7,131 bases of DNA, from assembly GCA_026991065.1 (NCBI GenBank), contig JALXCG010000230.1, forward strand, positions 1-7,131, given 5' to 3'. Below, one piece after another: positions 1-6,309 of the stretch; the first letter of the stretch is position 1, and every line of letters starts with the position of its first letter. Below the pieces are notes generated by a model, which searched no databases, was not told where the DNA came from, and saw only the letters and a program-made list of their open reading frames with translations. Position numbers and translations under genes: made by a program. The stretch is from Gemmatimonadota bacterium (lineage in GTDB: Bacteria > GCA-2686955).

Positions 1-564
1 GCAAGCCACCCCGCCGCCGCGCCCGCTGCCGTTGTCCGGTGTGGCGTTGGCCTGAATCACGCAGCGCCACACCGTGGGAGCGGCGCCGTCGATCAGGAGC
101 CCCGCTCCACTGGCGGCGTTGCCACCGGTGATCGTGAAACCGTAGATCGCTCCGCGTGCCTGTGTGGTGTCCACCGTGGCGAAACGCACCACCGGTGAGC
201 TGCTGCCGGCGCCGTCGATGATGGTCGTGGCGACCACCTCGTCATTCCCCGGATCGACCGACGTGAGCAGCAGATCCTTGCCCCGGAAATCGATCGGGCC
301 GGCGTAATTGCCGGGCTCCACAACCACTCGCCCGCCCCGCCCGGGGGCAGCGTCGATCGCCGCCTGGATCTCGGCGTAGTCCTGTGGAACCCTGATCGGC
401 GGCGCTTCTCCAGCCAGCGCGGTCCCGATTCGGAACGCGCCGATGCCCAGGACGCCCATGGCGGTGGCGATGATCGCCCACATCCAGGCTCGCACCGGCG
501 CCGATTCGCCCGGTCGCGCGTTCCGGTCGGCTGCGGCTGTCGTGCGTCTTGAGGAAGAGTTCAT
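1..564 (-). CDS. Exported right-handed parallel beta-helix protein, N-terminal part (cut by the window edge)
   Basis: The reading frame is open from the ATG at 564 to the left edge (188 codons, no stop), so the C-terminus is missing. Residues 1-26 are a polar, Arg-rich N-region. A hydrophobic stretch follows at about 27-51 and ends in TALA-GEA, which fits a long signal peptide cut near residue 51, or a membrane anchor. Residues 58-100 (RVPQDYAEIQAAIDAA, then VVVEPGNYAGPIDFRGKDL) are the typical entry cap of pectin-lyase-like beta-helices. Later residues (GFTITGGNA, APTVWRCVIQAN, GRGGGVAC) follow the GFTIT.G..GGG / SPTI..C.I..N rung pattern of these families. Members are surface or secreted proteins, often large; binding or cleavage of polysaccharide is known for some, but no catalytic residues can be assigned here. 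A minus-strand GGAG (573-576) lies 8 nt before the ATG. The gene sits 18 bp after the GNAT gene and is probably co-transcribed with it. Substrate and length are unknown. Confidence 0.85.
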   Translation of the reverse strand, partial: MNSSSRRTTAAADRNARPGESAPVRAWMWAIIATAMGVLGIGAFRIGTALAGEAPPIRVPQDYAEIQAAIDAAPGRGGRVVVEPGNYAGPIDFRGKDLLLTSVDPGNDEVVATTIIDGAGSSSPVVRFATVDTTQARGAIYGFTITGGNAASGAGLLIDGAAPTVWRCVIQANATPDNGSGRGGGVAC

Positions 565-582
565 CTCACTCGCTCCGGATGA

Positions 583-1695
583 TTACTGAGTGTCATGGAA
601 AGCTTCGGTGACATACCAATGGGTGGGTTCTTCAACGAGGCGGCGCTTTACCTTCTTCGGATCGAAGACCCAAAAAACCACCGGTTGCTCGTTCCCCTCC
701 CAATAGAAGCCGGCCCGCAGCAACGCCTGGAAGTGGTCCGGCGGGGCGGCCAGGCGTACCTCCAGCCATTCCGCCCGGTTGCGTCCCGCCCACTGCACAA
801 TCCCCTCCGCCAGTGCGCGCAGATCCTCCGCGTCGGTGGAGCCGAAAAGATCCACAATCATCCACGTGCCATCCCCGGGATCGGGCCGACGGATCACCGC
901 ATAACGCAAGATTTCGTCTCCGGTCGCCGATTCCAGTGCCAGGATCGTATAGGAGCGCCCCGGAACCCCCGGGCCGAAACGCCACCGCAGCCACGCCAGC
1001 GTACGCTCCTCGACACCCGTATAAGCACCGCGATAGCGCTCCCAGAGTGGCTCGAACCGCCGGTCGAACTCCGGCACGACGCGGACCCGCGCCCCGCGCG
1101 GATGGCGCCAGCCTGCCCGCCACCGCATCATCCGCCAGAACCCGCGCCGGGCCGCTGAGGCCAGGTTGGCGCGCAGAATCTTCATCGACGTGAGATTGCG
1201 GTAGCCGAGCAGCCGCTTTCCCACCACGTAGGCCGCGGGATTGGGGGCGCCTATCCCCCATGAAGTTCCCTCCATCCGCGCCCAGGTCTCTTGGTGTTTG
1301 AAGAGCTTCATCTGCAGTCGCCCACCGCGATACGGCTCGGCGACCATGTTGTCGACCGGAACACCGGTCCAGACGATCGAGCGCCCGATCTGGAACCTTC
1401 GGATGAGGCTGCCGTAGTGACCTACGATCTCCCCGTTTGCATCCGTCGCCACGCTGGCTCCGCGGAGACCAAGGTGCTCACCATTGAATTTCCAGTTCCA
1501 CTCTGCTTCCCACAGGTCGACCGAAACCGGGCGCGACTCGGCGAAGACCTTCGCCGCCAGCTTCGCGATCCCGCGGCTGTCTTCGGGCAGGCAGGGCCGA
1601 ATCAGCAGCCCTTCATAGGACCACCGCAGCGATGGGTCCAGTGTAAACTGAAGAGGATTTTGCACACGCGCCTCCAGTCCACCTCCATGGCCCAC
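583..1695 (-). CDS. GNAT-fold N-acyltransferase-like protein (two-lobed, Acetyltransf_9-like)
   Basis: This is a 370-residue cytoplasmic protein with no signal peptide. The N-terminal lobe (about 30-170) reads like a GNAT domain: IRPCLPEDSRGIAKL at the start, WNWKF at 66-70, the strand GEIVGHYGSLIRRFQIG (88-104), then the acetyl-CoA region VDNMVAEPYRGGRLQMKLF (114-132) and GIGAPNPAAYVVGKRLLGY (147-165). The C-terminal lobe (about 205-345) resembles a second, probably non-catalytic GNAT fold, with the ERTLAWLRWRF element (230-240) common in large GNAT proteins of polysaccharide loci. The pyrophosphate loop is RGGR where the usual form is RGxG. The start is a GTG at 1695; no in-frame ATG lies nearby. 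A GTG at 1665 (codon 11), closely preceded by GGAGG, is an alternative. The acyl acceptor is unknown. The downstream exported beta-helix gene suggests, but does not show, a cell-surface or glycan role. Confidence 0.8.
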   Translation of the reverse strand: MGHGGGLEARVQNPLQFTLDPSLRWSYEGLLIRPCLPEDSRGIAKLAAKVFAESRPVSVDLWEAEWNWKFNGEHLGLRGASVATDANGEIVGHYGSLIRRFQIGRSIVWTGVPVDNMVAEPYRGGRLQMKLFKHQETWARMEGTSWGIGAPNPAAYVVGKRLLGYRNLTSMKILRANLASAARRGFWRMMRWRAGWRHPRGARVRVVPEFDRRFEPLWERYRGAYTGVEERTLAWLRWRFGPGVPGRSYTILALESATGDEILRYAVIRRPDPGDGTWMIVDLFGSTDAEDLRALAEGIVQWAGRNRAEWLEVRLAAPPDHFQALLRAGFYWEGNEQPVVFWVFDPKKVKRRLVEEPTHWYVTEAFHDTQ

Positions 1696-1720
1696 CTCAA
1701 AGCGGCAATGGAGTACGGAC

Positions 1721-1731
1721 TCTGATATGAT
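1721..1731 (+). promoter_or_regulatory. Possible extended -10 promoter for the cyclophilin gene
   Basis: TGATATGAT at 1723-1731 matches an extended -10 (TGn plus TATGAT, one mismatch to TATAAT). No good -35 box is seen 16-18 bp upstream, which extended -10 promoters can tolerate. Transcription would begin near 1738 and give a leader of about 110 nt before the ATG at 1849. The site lies in the divergent gap between the GNAT and cyclophilin genes. Confidence 0.35.
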
Positions 1732-1834
1732 CCGCCAACGCGGAGATTCCTGTAGCAGAACCCACTGAAGAAGCCCTCATCATACCCGGGATTGAATTCC
1801 TGCACACCATACCCGGCCGGATTCCGCCGGGGCC

Positions 1835-1838
1835 GGAG
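1835..1838 (+). promoter_or_regulatory. Ribosome binding site that fixes the cyclophilin start
   Basis: GGAG lies 10 nt before the ATG at 1849. The reading frame is open further upstream to an ATG at 1792, but that start has no comparable site and would put 19 polar residues before a clear signal peptide. The start at 1849 is therefore preferred. Confidence 0.6.
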
Positions 1839-1848
1839 AAAACGATTC

Positions 1849-2478
1849 ATGTTTCGCAAGACTCTTTTTGGCGCCAGCCTGCTTCTCTTTTCCTCGCTCG
1901 CCTTTGGTGCCGGTGCCGGAAATGCTGACCATGGCACCGAAGCCTGGCGGCAGAACCCTGGTCTCTACGCTGTCTTTAACACCACGCAGGGCCGCATCGT
2001 CTGCCAGCTTTTTCCCAAGAAGGCCCCCAAAACGGTCGAGAATTTCGTCGGTCTCGCCGAGGGTACCAAAGAGTGGACCCACCCCGGCACCCACAAGAAG
2101 ATGACCGGTACTCGCTTCTACGACGGCCTCATTTTCCACCGCGTGATTCCCGGTTTCATGATCCAGGGGGGGGATCCTCTGGGCAAGGGATTCGGCGGTC
2201 CCGGCTATCAATTCGAGGATGAGTTCGATCCCACCCTGCACTTCGACCGCGCCGGGCGCCTGGCGATGGCGAACGCTGGTCCCGGCACCAACGGAAGCCA
2301 ATTTTTTATTACCGAAGGCCCCACACCCCATCTCGACAATCGCCACACGATTTTCGGGCAAGTTGTTGATGGTCAAGATGTTGTGACCAAGATCGCCAAT
2401 GTTCCCCGCAACTCCCGCGACCTGCCCAACACTCCGGTCGTTATCGAAAAGCTCGAAATTGTCCGCGTAGAGAAGTAG
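1849..2478 (+). CDS. Exported cyclophilin-type peptidyl-prolyl cis-trans isomerase
   Basis: This 209-residue protein catalyses cis-trans isomerisation of X-Pro bonds and is probably a periplasmic folding helper. Residues 1-20 or so ([20 protein letters not shown]) are a signal peptide, cut near AFG/AGAG. The cyclophilin domain fills about 40-207. The catalytic strand [15 protein letters not shown] is at 96-110 with the catalytic Arg at 98. Next come FEDEF (122-126), [18 protein letters not shown] (138-155) and [14 protein letters not shown] (162-175). The loop with GTKEW...HKK before [11 protein letters not shown] is common in bacterial single-domain cyclophilins. The cyclosporin-site tryptophan of human CypA is replaced by His161. 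Length is as expected and the domain is intact. The gene stands alone between a divergent GNAT gene and a convergent thioredoxin gene and ends at a hairpin terminator. Assignment to the family is secure; the client proteins are unknown. Confidence 0.95.
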   Translation: MFRKTLFGASLLLFSSLAFGAGAGNADHGTEAWRQNPGLYAVFNTTQGRIVCQLFPKKAPKTVENFVGLAEGTKEWTHPGTHKKMTGTRFYDGLIFHRVIPGFMIQGGDPLGKGFGGPGYQFEDEFDPTLHFDRAGRLAMANAGPGTNGSQFFITEGPTPHLDNRHTIFGQVVDGQDVVTKIANVPRNSRDLPNTPVVIEKLEIVRVEK

Positions 2479-2550
2479 ACTTCCACTATCTTCTTGCGCA
2501 CAACGCAGCCCTGATGCGCGCCGCCCACCCCCCTCCCGGGCGAGCGCGCC

Positions 2551-2597
2551 GCACCGGCCGACCCGTCCCCTTCCCGGCGTCGGTCGGTGCCTTTTAA
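2551..2597 (+). terminator. Rho-independent terminator after the cyclophilin gene
   Basis: The arms GCACCGGCCGAC (2551-2562) and GTCGGTCGGTGC (2579-2590) pair over 12 bp with a single G-U wobble, enclose a 16-nt loop, and are followed directly by CTTTTAA (2591-2597). The hairpin lies 72 nt past the cyclophilin stop. On the opposite strand the hairpin is followed by GGCGCG rather than a T-run, so it should work mainly for the plus strand. No equally good terminator was seen for the convergent thioredoxin gene. Confidence 0.7.
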
Positions 2598-2659
2598 CGG
2601 CCATCCGGGAGTGATCGCTCTCCGATCCGATTCAGGGCCGATCGTCGCCGCGGTTTCCG

Positions 2660-3061
2660 CTATTCCGAGGCCGCCGCATCGTTCTCGCTCCCGGCAGCCT
2701 TTGCCCGCTCTTTGGCGATGGTCGCGTGGACCTCTTTCATGTCCACGGCTTTCACCTTTTGCAGAATGTCCACCAGCGCTTCCTCCGGGAAAGCGCCCGA
2801 CTCGCGGAAGAGCAGTACTTTTTCACGGAAGATTGCGGTGGTGGGAATTGAGCGAATTTCAAAGGCGGCGGCTACCTGCTGCTGCTCTTCGGTGTTGCAT
2901 TTGGCAAAGGTGATGTCGGTGAAGCGGTCGCTCAGCTTTTCGAAAATCGGGCCATAAGCCCTGCACGGGGCGCACCATTCGGCCCAGAAGTCGATGACCA
3001 GAATGTCGTTGTCGGCAATGAGACGGTCCAGGTTTTCTGCGGTAACATGTTGAACGGGCAT
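2660..3061 (-). CDS. Thioredoxin-like protein with a CAPC active site
   Basis: This 133-residue cytoplasmic thioredoxin-fold protein is probably a thiol-disulfide reductase. Residues 1-105 form a full thioredoxin domain: VIDFWAEWCAPCRAYGPIF (22-40) with the redox pair Cys30/Cys33, the buried acidic position Asp24, and the cis-proline loop RSIPTT (70-75, Pro73). The active site is WCAPC rather than the classical WCGPC; CAPC is also found in natural thioredoxins. An additional Cys55 sits in AKCNTEEQ. A charged tail of about 27 residues (107-133, ending in ENDAAASE) extends past the usual end. The frame stays open upstream to 3490, but that extension is Arg/Pro/Ser-rich with no domain. The strong AGGAG 7 nt before the ATG at 3061 fixes the start. 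No thioredoxin reductase lies nearby, so the electron donor is unknown. Confidence 0.93.
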   Translation of the reverse strand: MPVQHVTAENLDRLIADNDILVIDFWAEWCAPCRAYGPIFEKLSDRFTDITFAKCNTEEQQQVAAAFEIRSIPTTAIFREKVLLFRESGAFPEEALVDILQKVKAVDMKEVHATIAKERAKAAGSENDAAASE

Positions 3062-3068
3062 GAATTGG

Positions 3069-3073
3069 CTCCT
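3069..3073 (-). promoter_or_regulatory. Ribosome binding site of the thioredoxin-like gene
   Basis: AGGAG on the minus strand, 7 nt before the ATG at 3061. It is a near-ideal Shine-Dalgarno and decides the start against the long open frame that continues upstream. Confidence 0.75.
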
Positions 3074-3121
3074 GTATTGTGGTCCCGGGGCACAACCGCC
3101 GGGGGAGTAAGGTAAAGATCC

Positions 3122-3127
3122 ACTATA
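3122..3127 (-). promoter_or_regulatory. Possible -10 box of the thioredoxin-like gene
   Basis: TATAGT on the minus strand (plus-strand ACTATA) has one mismatch to TATAAT and would give a leader of roughly 50 nt. No clear TTGACA-like -35 box is present at the usual distance; the best nearby sequence is a weak TTCAGT. It is the only A/T-rich hexamer of this quality in an otherwise G+C-rich stretch. Confidence 0.3.
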
Positions 3128-3710
3128 GGCTGTGAATCTGGAGGGGGCACTGAAAATGGTGGGCTGGGGCGGGCCGGCCACGCCCGACCTTCCCTCGTTG
3201 CTGCGCGAGTCAACTACCGCTGCCTGACCGCTGGCGTGTACCCCCAGTGTGATCGGCACTACCCGAACCCTCTGTCGGGGGTTGTGGGCCGACCACGGGT
3301 GGTCAGTGTGTGGCACCGGCGGACAGGGGCGCCCTCGGCGGCCGGACCGCCGCGAGCCGGGCTCGCTCTGCATCGATCGCGGCCGTGCCGATCTTGAAGA
3401 GAGCGTCCATATCCAATAGCCCCGATCAACTGCTATGCTATTACAATCGAGAGCCCGGTCGCCTCGCTGCACCAATCTGAATACGAACAAGAAGGAACTC
3501 CGATTGGCATCTGAAAGTCGCCCAGTGGCACATCGAACAGGCCGGCCTGGTCAAGGTCACCAAACCGGAAGGCCGGTAGCCCCTCGGTCGCGTTCCGCTG
3601 CATCTCGGCGGTTGAGTTGAGCGGCCGCGATCTCTGTAACCGCTAAGCTGGCTTTGATCTTCCGAAGCCACCGAAGGACCGGATACTCAATAGGTCCGGT
3701 CACCGACATA

Positions 3711-3714
3711 GGGA
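3711..3714 (+). promoter_or_regulatory. Ribosome binding site supporting the TTG start of the kinase
   Basis: GGGA within TAGGGAAG lies 9 nt before the TTG at 3724. The in-frame TAG at 3709-3711 rules out any start further upstream, and no ATG or GTG comes before the signal-peptide-like segment except this TTG and another TTG at 3763. Confidence 0.5.
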
Positions 3715-3723
3715 AGCATCGCC

Positions 3724-6309
3724 TTGCCGACCCTTCAGCGGCTCCGTAGAGTCTGCGTCTCGTTGTGCGACAGAGCCCATCGGCCCGGGGCTCTTCATGG
3801 TGCGGCGTTGGCATTGCTACTGGTCGCGCCGAGCGCCCGGACCGAGCCCAGCACGGATGTGGACCTGAGTGAAGTCGTCCCCGCTCAACTCCCCTATCGT
3901 CTCGAGCCGGCGATGGATCATGAACTCGGCGTGGATCCGGCCGAGACCTTCAGGTTCTTCCTGCATGACCTCGATGGTGACGGCCAAGACGAAATCGTGC
4001 ATTGGGATCCCGGGAGGTTTGTTTGCTCCGACTTTGAGAGTGAAACCCTGGCGACGCGATGGCAATACAATCTTCCACCGGGCTACGCTCTGCACCGGGA
4101 ACGTTTTGATCTGGGCGCGGCGGTGGACGTCGACGGGGATGGCCTGCCGGAAGTGCTGCTCGCCGCTGGGTTGGAAGATGGAAGTGACTGGCGGCTCTTT
4201 GTTCTCAAGCCACAAGCGACCGGCGTCGACACCCTGCGCACCTGGCCCCTTCCCGTGGGACCGGACCGTTCGCAGGATGGTGTTTGGGACGGCAACTACC
4301 GCATCATCGGTGTTAGCAACGATCTTTTGTCCGCAGACCGCCCCGCGCTCATTCTGGGTTGTCGAGTTCTCTACGATGCGGTGGGGCGATGCGCCCTGGC
4401 CATCGATCCCGCGACCGGTGAGATATTGTGGCGTTTCCAGTGCGGACCCAACGTGCATCCCACCGGATCGACCTTGGCCGACCTGGATGGCGATGGGGAG
4501 CAAGAAATTGTCCTGGGAACAGGCTCGCCCGACAACTACGAGGAAGACCGCCGCTTTGATCCCAGCGACGATGTTGTCGTTCTCTTCGCGCTCAACCTTC
4601 ACGGTCGGTTGCTCTGGCAGCGCACTCTGGCGGGCAAGTTTCACGGTCTTTTCGTTCGCGCGCACGACCTGGACGGCATCAAAGGCGATGAGTTGGTTGT
4701 TGGTACGCAAAACAGTCAGCCCGGAGAGTCCGACTATCTCCTCGTCTACTCCGGGGAGGGAAGAAGGTTGGCCGCCAAACCCCTGCCCTCTGGTGGCTGT
4801 GAACGCCTTGTGGTGCTGGAGACGGAGAACCCCGCCCGGACCACCATTGTCGTCGGTCTCAGAGACAATGGCGTGCACCGTTACCAATACTTGGCGGATG
4901 AACGAGCGATTCGAATGGCGGGGCGCGCACGCGCCGCTGAGCCTCTGCTTCTGCTGGACGCCGTGAGTTTGTTTCCGGAGCAGAAATCGGCCCAAGTCGC
5001 TGTCTACTTGGCGGGAAGGAATCCCGCGAGGGTCTTTATGCTGAGCGAAAGATTACAGCCTTTGGCGGCCTACACGGCCCCAGCGGGCGATTGTCGCTCC
5101 GCTGCCGGTCCGCCGGCCGTGATGCATCTGAGTGATCAGAAGGAACGTCTTATCTGGCCCAGAAACGGGGGCGGATTGTTTCTTGATTGGACGCGAGTTC
5201 GGTGGTGGGACCGCGCTTGGGGCGTGCTGAGCGGCCCACTCCCGTCACCGCAGTGGCAGATTCTTCTACTCCTTTGTATCTCGAGCGCACTTTGGGGCGG
5301 CCGCAAGTGGGGATGGGCAAGAGGCTTTCGCAGGGGCGAGTCACAGGGGCGCTTGCGGGGCCGCAGCGAAGGGCGGGAGATCGCCTTGACCGACGTTCTG
5401 ACCGGTAACTCTGAACCGGCGCCGCCACCAGGAAGAGATCAATTGCTTCGCATCTTCCAGGCGCTCGACCACGTCAAGCACGCCAACGAGCAGAAGACCG
5501 CGACGGTCTTGCGCGGGGATCTGCTGGATGAGCTGCAATACTTCGCCGAGGAGTACGAAGACAGCGGCGGCAATCTACAGACATATATTCGGCCCTTCCT
5601 GCGCCATGATCTGGGCACTCTACAGGATGTTCTCTCGCTGATCCCGCACTGGCCGGACTGGCGCAACGAGCTGCGCCTCTACCTTGACTCTCTGACTCCA
5701 GTCCTGGGTGCTTTGGAGCGCGGCGAACTGCAGGGCCCTGAGTTGCGATCGCAGTTGCCGACTCTGAAGCGGCATATCTTGGGCCTCGCCAGTGTCATCG
5801 ACGAAATCTACACCGCGGTTCGCATTGAACTCAGCACGCACCTGGCAGAGATCGAAGAGATCGTCGATTCCCGCCGCGAAAGCGCCCGCCAGGCGGGAGT
5901 GCGGATCGAATTGGTCCGCGAGCGGGTCGAAGCGGACCTGCTCTGCCTCATCAAACGCGAGGATCTCTGGTATGTCGTCGGCAATCTGCTCGACAATGCG
6001 CAAAAGGCGATCGGAAATGGGCCGGAGGGGCGCATCCGAGTCGAGTTGGATGGGCGGGAGCTGGAACGTGGGGGCCCGCAGCTCGTGGTGAGGGTGTGCG
6101 ACAACGGCCGGGGACTGTCCGAGCAGACCTGGCGGGATGTTCGCGAAGGCCGATTGCCGGGCGGCACAAGCAGCGGCACGGGCCTGCGTACTTCCCTGGC
6201 CTTGCTCGAACCCTGGGGAGCTGCACTGCGGCTCCTGGTGCCGGATTCTCCACAGTGGTCTACGTCTCTGGAGCTTCGCCTGCGTGTAGTGAGGACACCC
6301 GATGCTTGA
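3724..6309 (+). CDS. Membrane sensor histidine kinase with an extracytoplasmic FG-GAP/beta-propeller-like sensor
   Basis: This 861-residue kinase is the probable partner of the regulator encoded downstream. The N-terminus (1-40) ends in a hydrophobic stretch (GALHGAALALLLVAP) and looks like a signal peptide or anchor. Residues about 75-495 form the sensor. It has FG-GAP/VCBS-like repeats with calcium-loop motifs HDLDGDGQDE (81-90), DVDGDGLPE (135-143), DLDGDGEQE (253-261) and a degenerate DLDGIKGDE (315-323). Weaker repeat-like units near 195-215, 357-392, 408-450 and 462-492 suggest seven or eight blades. A single membrane helix follows at about 508-525, then an Arg/Gly-rich linker (526-551) with no HAMP. 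The transmitter has RPFLRHDLGTLQDVL (623-636, likely phospho-His628), an N box NLLDNAQKAI (754-763), a G1 box DNGRGL (793-798) and a G2 box TSSGTGLRTSLALL (815-828). The start is TTG, forced by an upstream stop. The ligand is unknown; similar repeats elsewhere bind calcium, sugars or proteins. Confidence 0.9.
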   Translation: MPTLQRLRRVCVSLCDRAHRPGALHGAALALLLVAPSARTEPSTDVDLSEVVPAQLPYRLEPAMDHELGVDPAETFRFFLHDLDGDGQDEIVHWDPGRFVCSDFESETLATRWQYNLPPGYALHRERFDLGAAVDVDGDGLPEVLLAAGLEDGSDWRLFVLKPQATGVDTLRTWPLPVGPDRSQDGVWDGNYRIIGVSNDLLSADRPALILGCRVLYDAVGRCALAIDPATGEILWRFQCGPNVHPTGSTLADLDGDGEQEIVLGTGSPDNYEEDRRFDPSDDVVVLFALNLHGRLLWQRTLAGKFHGLFVRAHDLDGIKGDELVVGTQNSQPGESDYLLVYSGEGRRLAAKPLPSGGCERLVVLETENPARTTIVVGLRDNGVHRYQYLADERAIRMAGRARAAEPLLLLDAVSLFPEQKSAQVAVYLAGRNPARVFMLSERLQPLAAYTAPAGDCRSAAGPPAVMHLSDQKERLIWPRNGGGLFLDWTRVRWWDRAWGVLSGPLPSPQWQILLLLCISSALWGGRKWGWARGFRRGESQGRLRGRSEGREIALTDVLTGNSEPAPPPGRDQLLRIFQALDHVKHANEQKTATVLRGDLLDELQYFAEEYEDSGGNLQTYIRPFLRHDLGTLQDVLSLIPHWPDWRNELRLYLDSLTPVLGALERGELQGPELRSQLPTLKRHILGLASVIDEIYTAVRIELSTHLAEIEEIVDSRRESARQAGVRIELVRERVEADLLCLIKREDLWYVVGNLLDNAQKAIGNGPEGRIRVELDGRELERGGPQLVVRVCDNGRGLSEQTWRDVREGRLPGGTSSGTGLRTSLALLEPWGAALRLLVPDSPQWSTSLELRLRVVRTPDA
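6291..6295 (+). promoter_or_regulatory. Ribosome binding site inside the kinase 3' end, for the small ORF
   Basis: GAGGA lies 6 nt before the ATG at 6302. The site is inside the last codons of the kinase, so it is either coding chance or the initiation signal of the 61-codon ORF. Its spacing is near optimal. Confidence 0.45.

Larger units (their letters stand above)
3062..3723. other. Long intergenic region between divergent thioredoxin and kinase genes
   Basis: About 660 bp with no convincing gene. It contains the thioredoxin ribosome binding site and probable -10 box (3062-3130). Three small perfect hairpins follow: GACCAC-GG-GTGGTC at 3291-3304, CGGCGG-CCGGA-CCGCCG at 3336-3352 and GCGAGC-CGG-GCTCGC at 3352-3366; none is followed by a T-run. 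An A/T-richer patch with TTACAAT lies at 3428-3450. A stretch at 3481-3579 (plus strand, starting just after a stop) encodes a protein-like peptide containing DWHLKVAQWHIEQAGL and ending in a TAG, without a start codon. The kinase promoter should lie between about 3580 and 3700, but I see no clear -35/-10 pair and no sigma-54 (-24/-12) site there. Confidence 0.6.

Noticed and set aside
595-1158. Plus-strand frame opposite the GNAT gene
   Set aside because: The product is Pro/Arg/His-rich and domainless, while the minus frame has coherent GNAT motifs.
1780-2604. Open frame of 274 codons on the minus strand across the cyclophilin gene
   Set aside because: The plus frame is an unmistakable cyclophilin with signal peptide, and the antisense frame has no recognisable features.
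2587-2913. Plus-strand frame opposite the thioredoxin C-terminal half
   Set aside because: It is antisense to a clear thioredoxin and its start lies inside the terminator stem.
3062-3490. N-terminal extension of the thioredoxin frame to 3490
   Set aside because: The extension is Arg/Ser/Pro-rich without a domain or signal peptide, and a strong AGGAG sits right before the ATG at 3061.
3802-3816. Sigma-54-like -24/-12 element (CGGCGT-N5-TTGC)
   Set aside because: The GG/GC spacing fits, but the -24 half is poor and the site lies inside the kinase signal-peptide coding sequence. No better -24/-12 site was seen upstream of any gene here.
3817-4995. Long open frame (392 codons) on the minus strand opposite the kinase sensor domain
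   Set aside because: The plus strand here encodes clear FG-GAP calcium loops in frame with a full kinase. The minus frame shows no domain and is a shadow of biased codon use.
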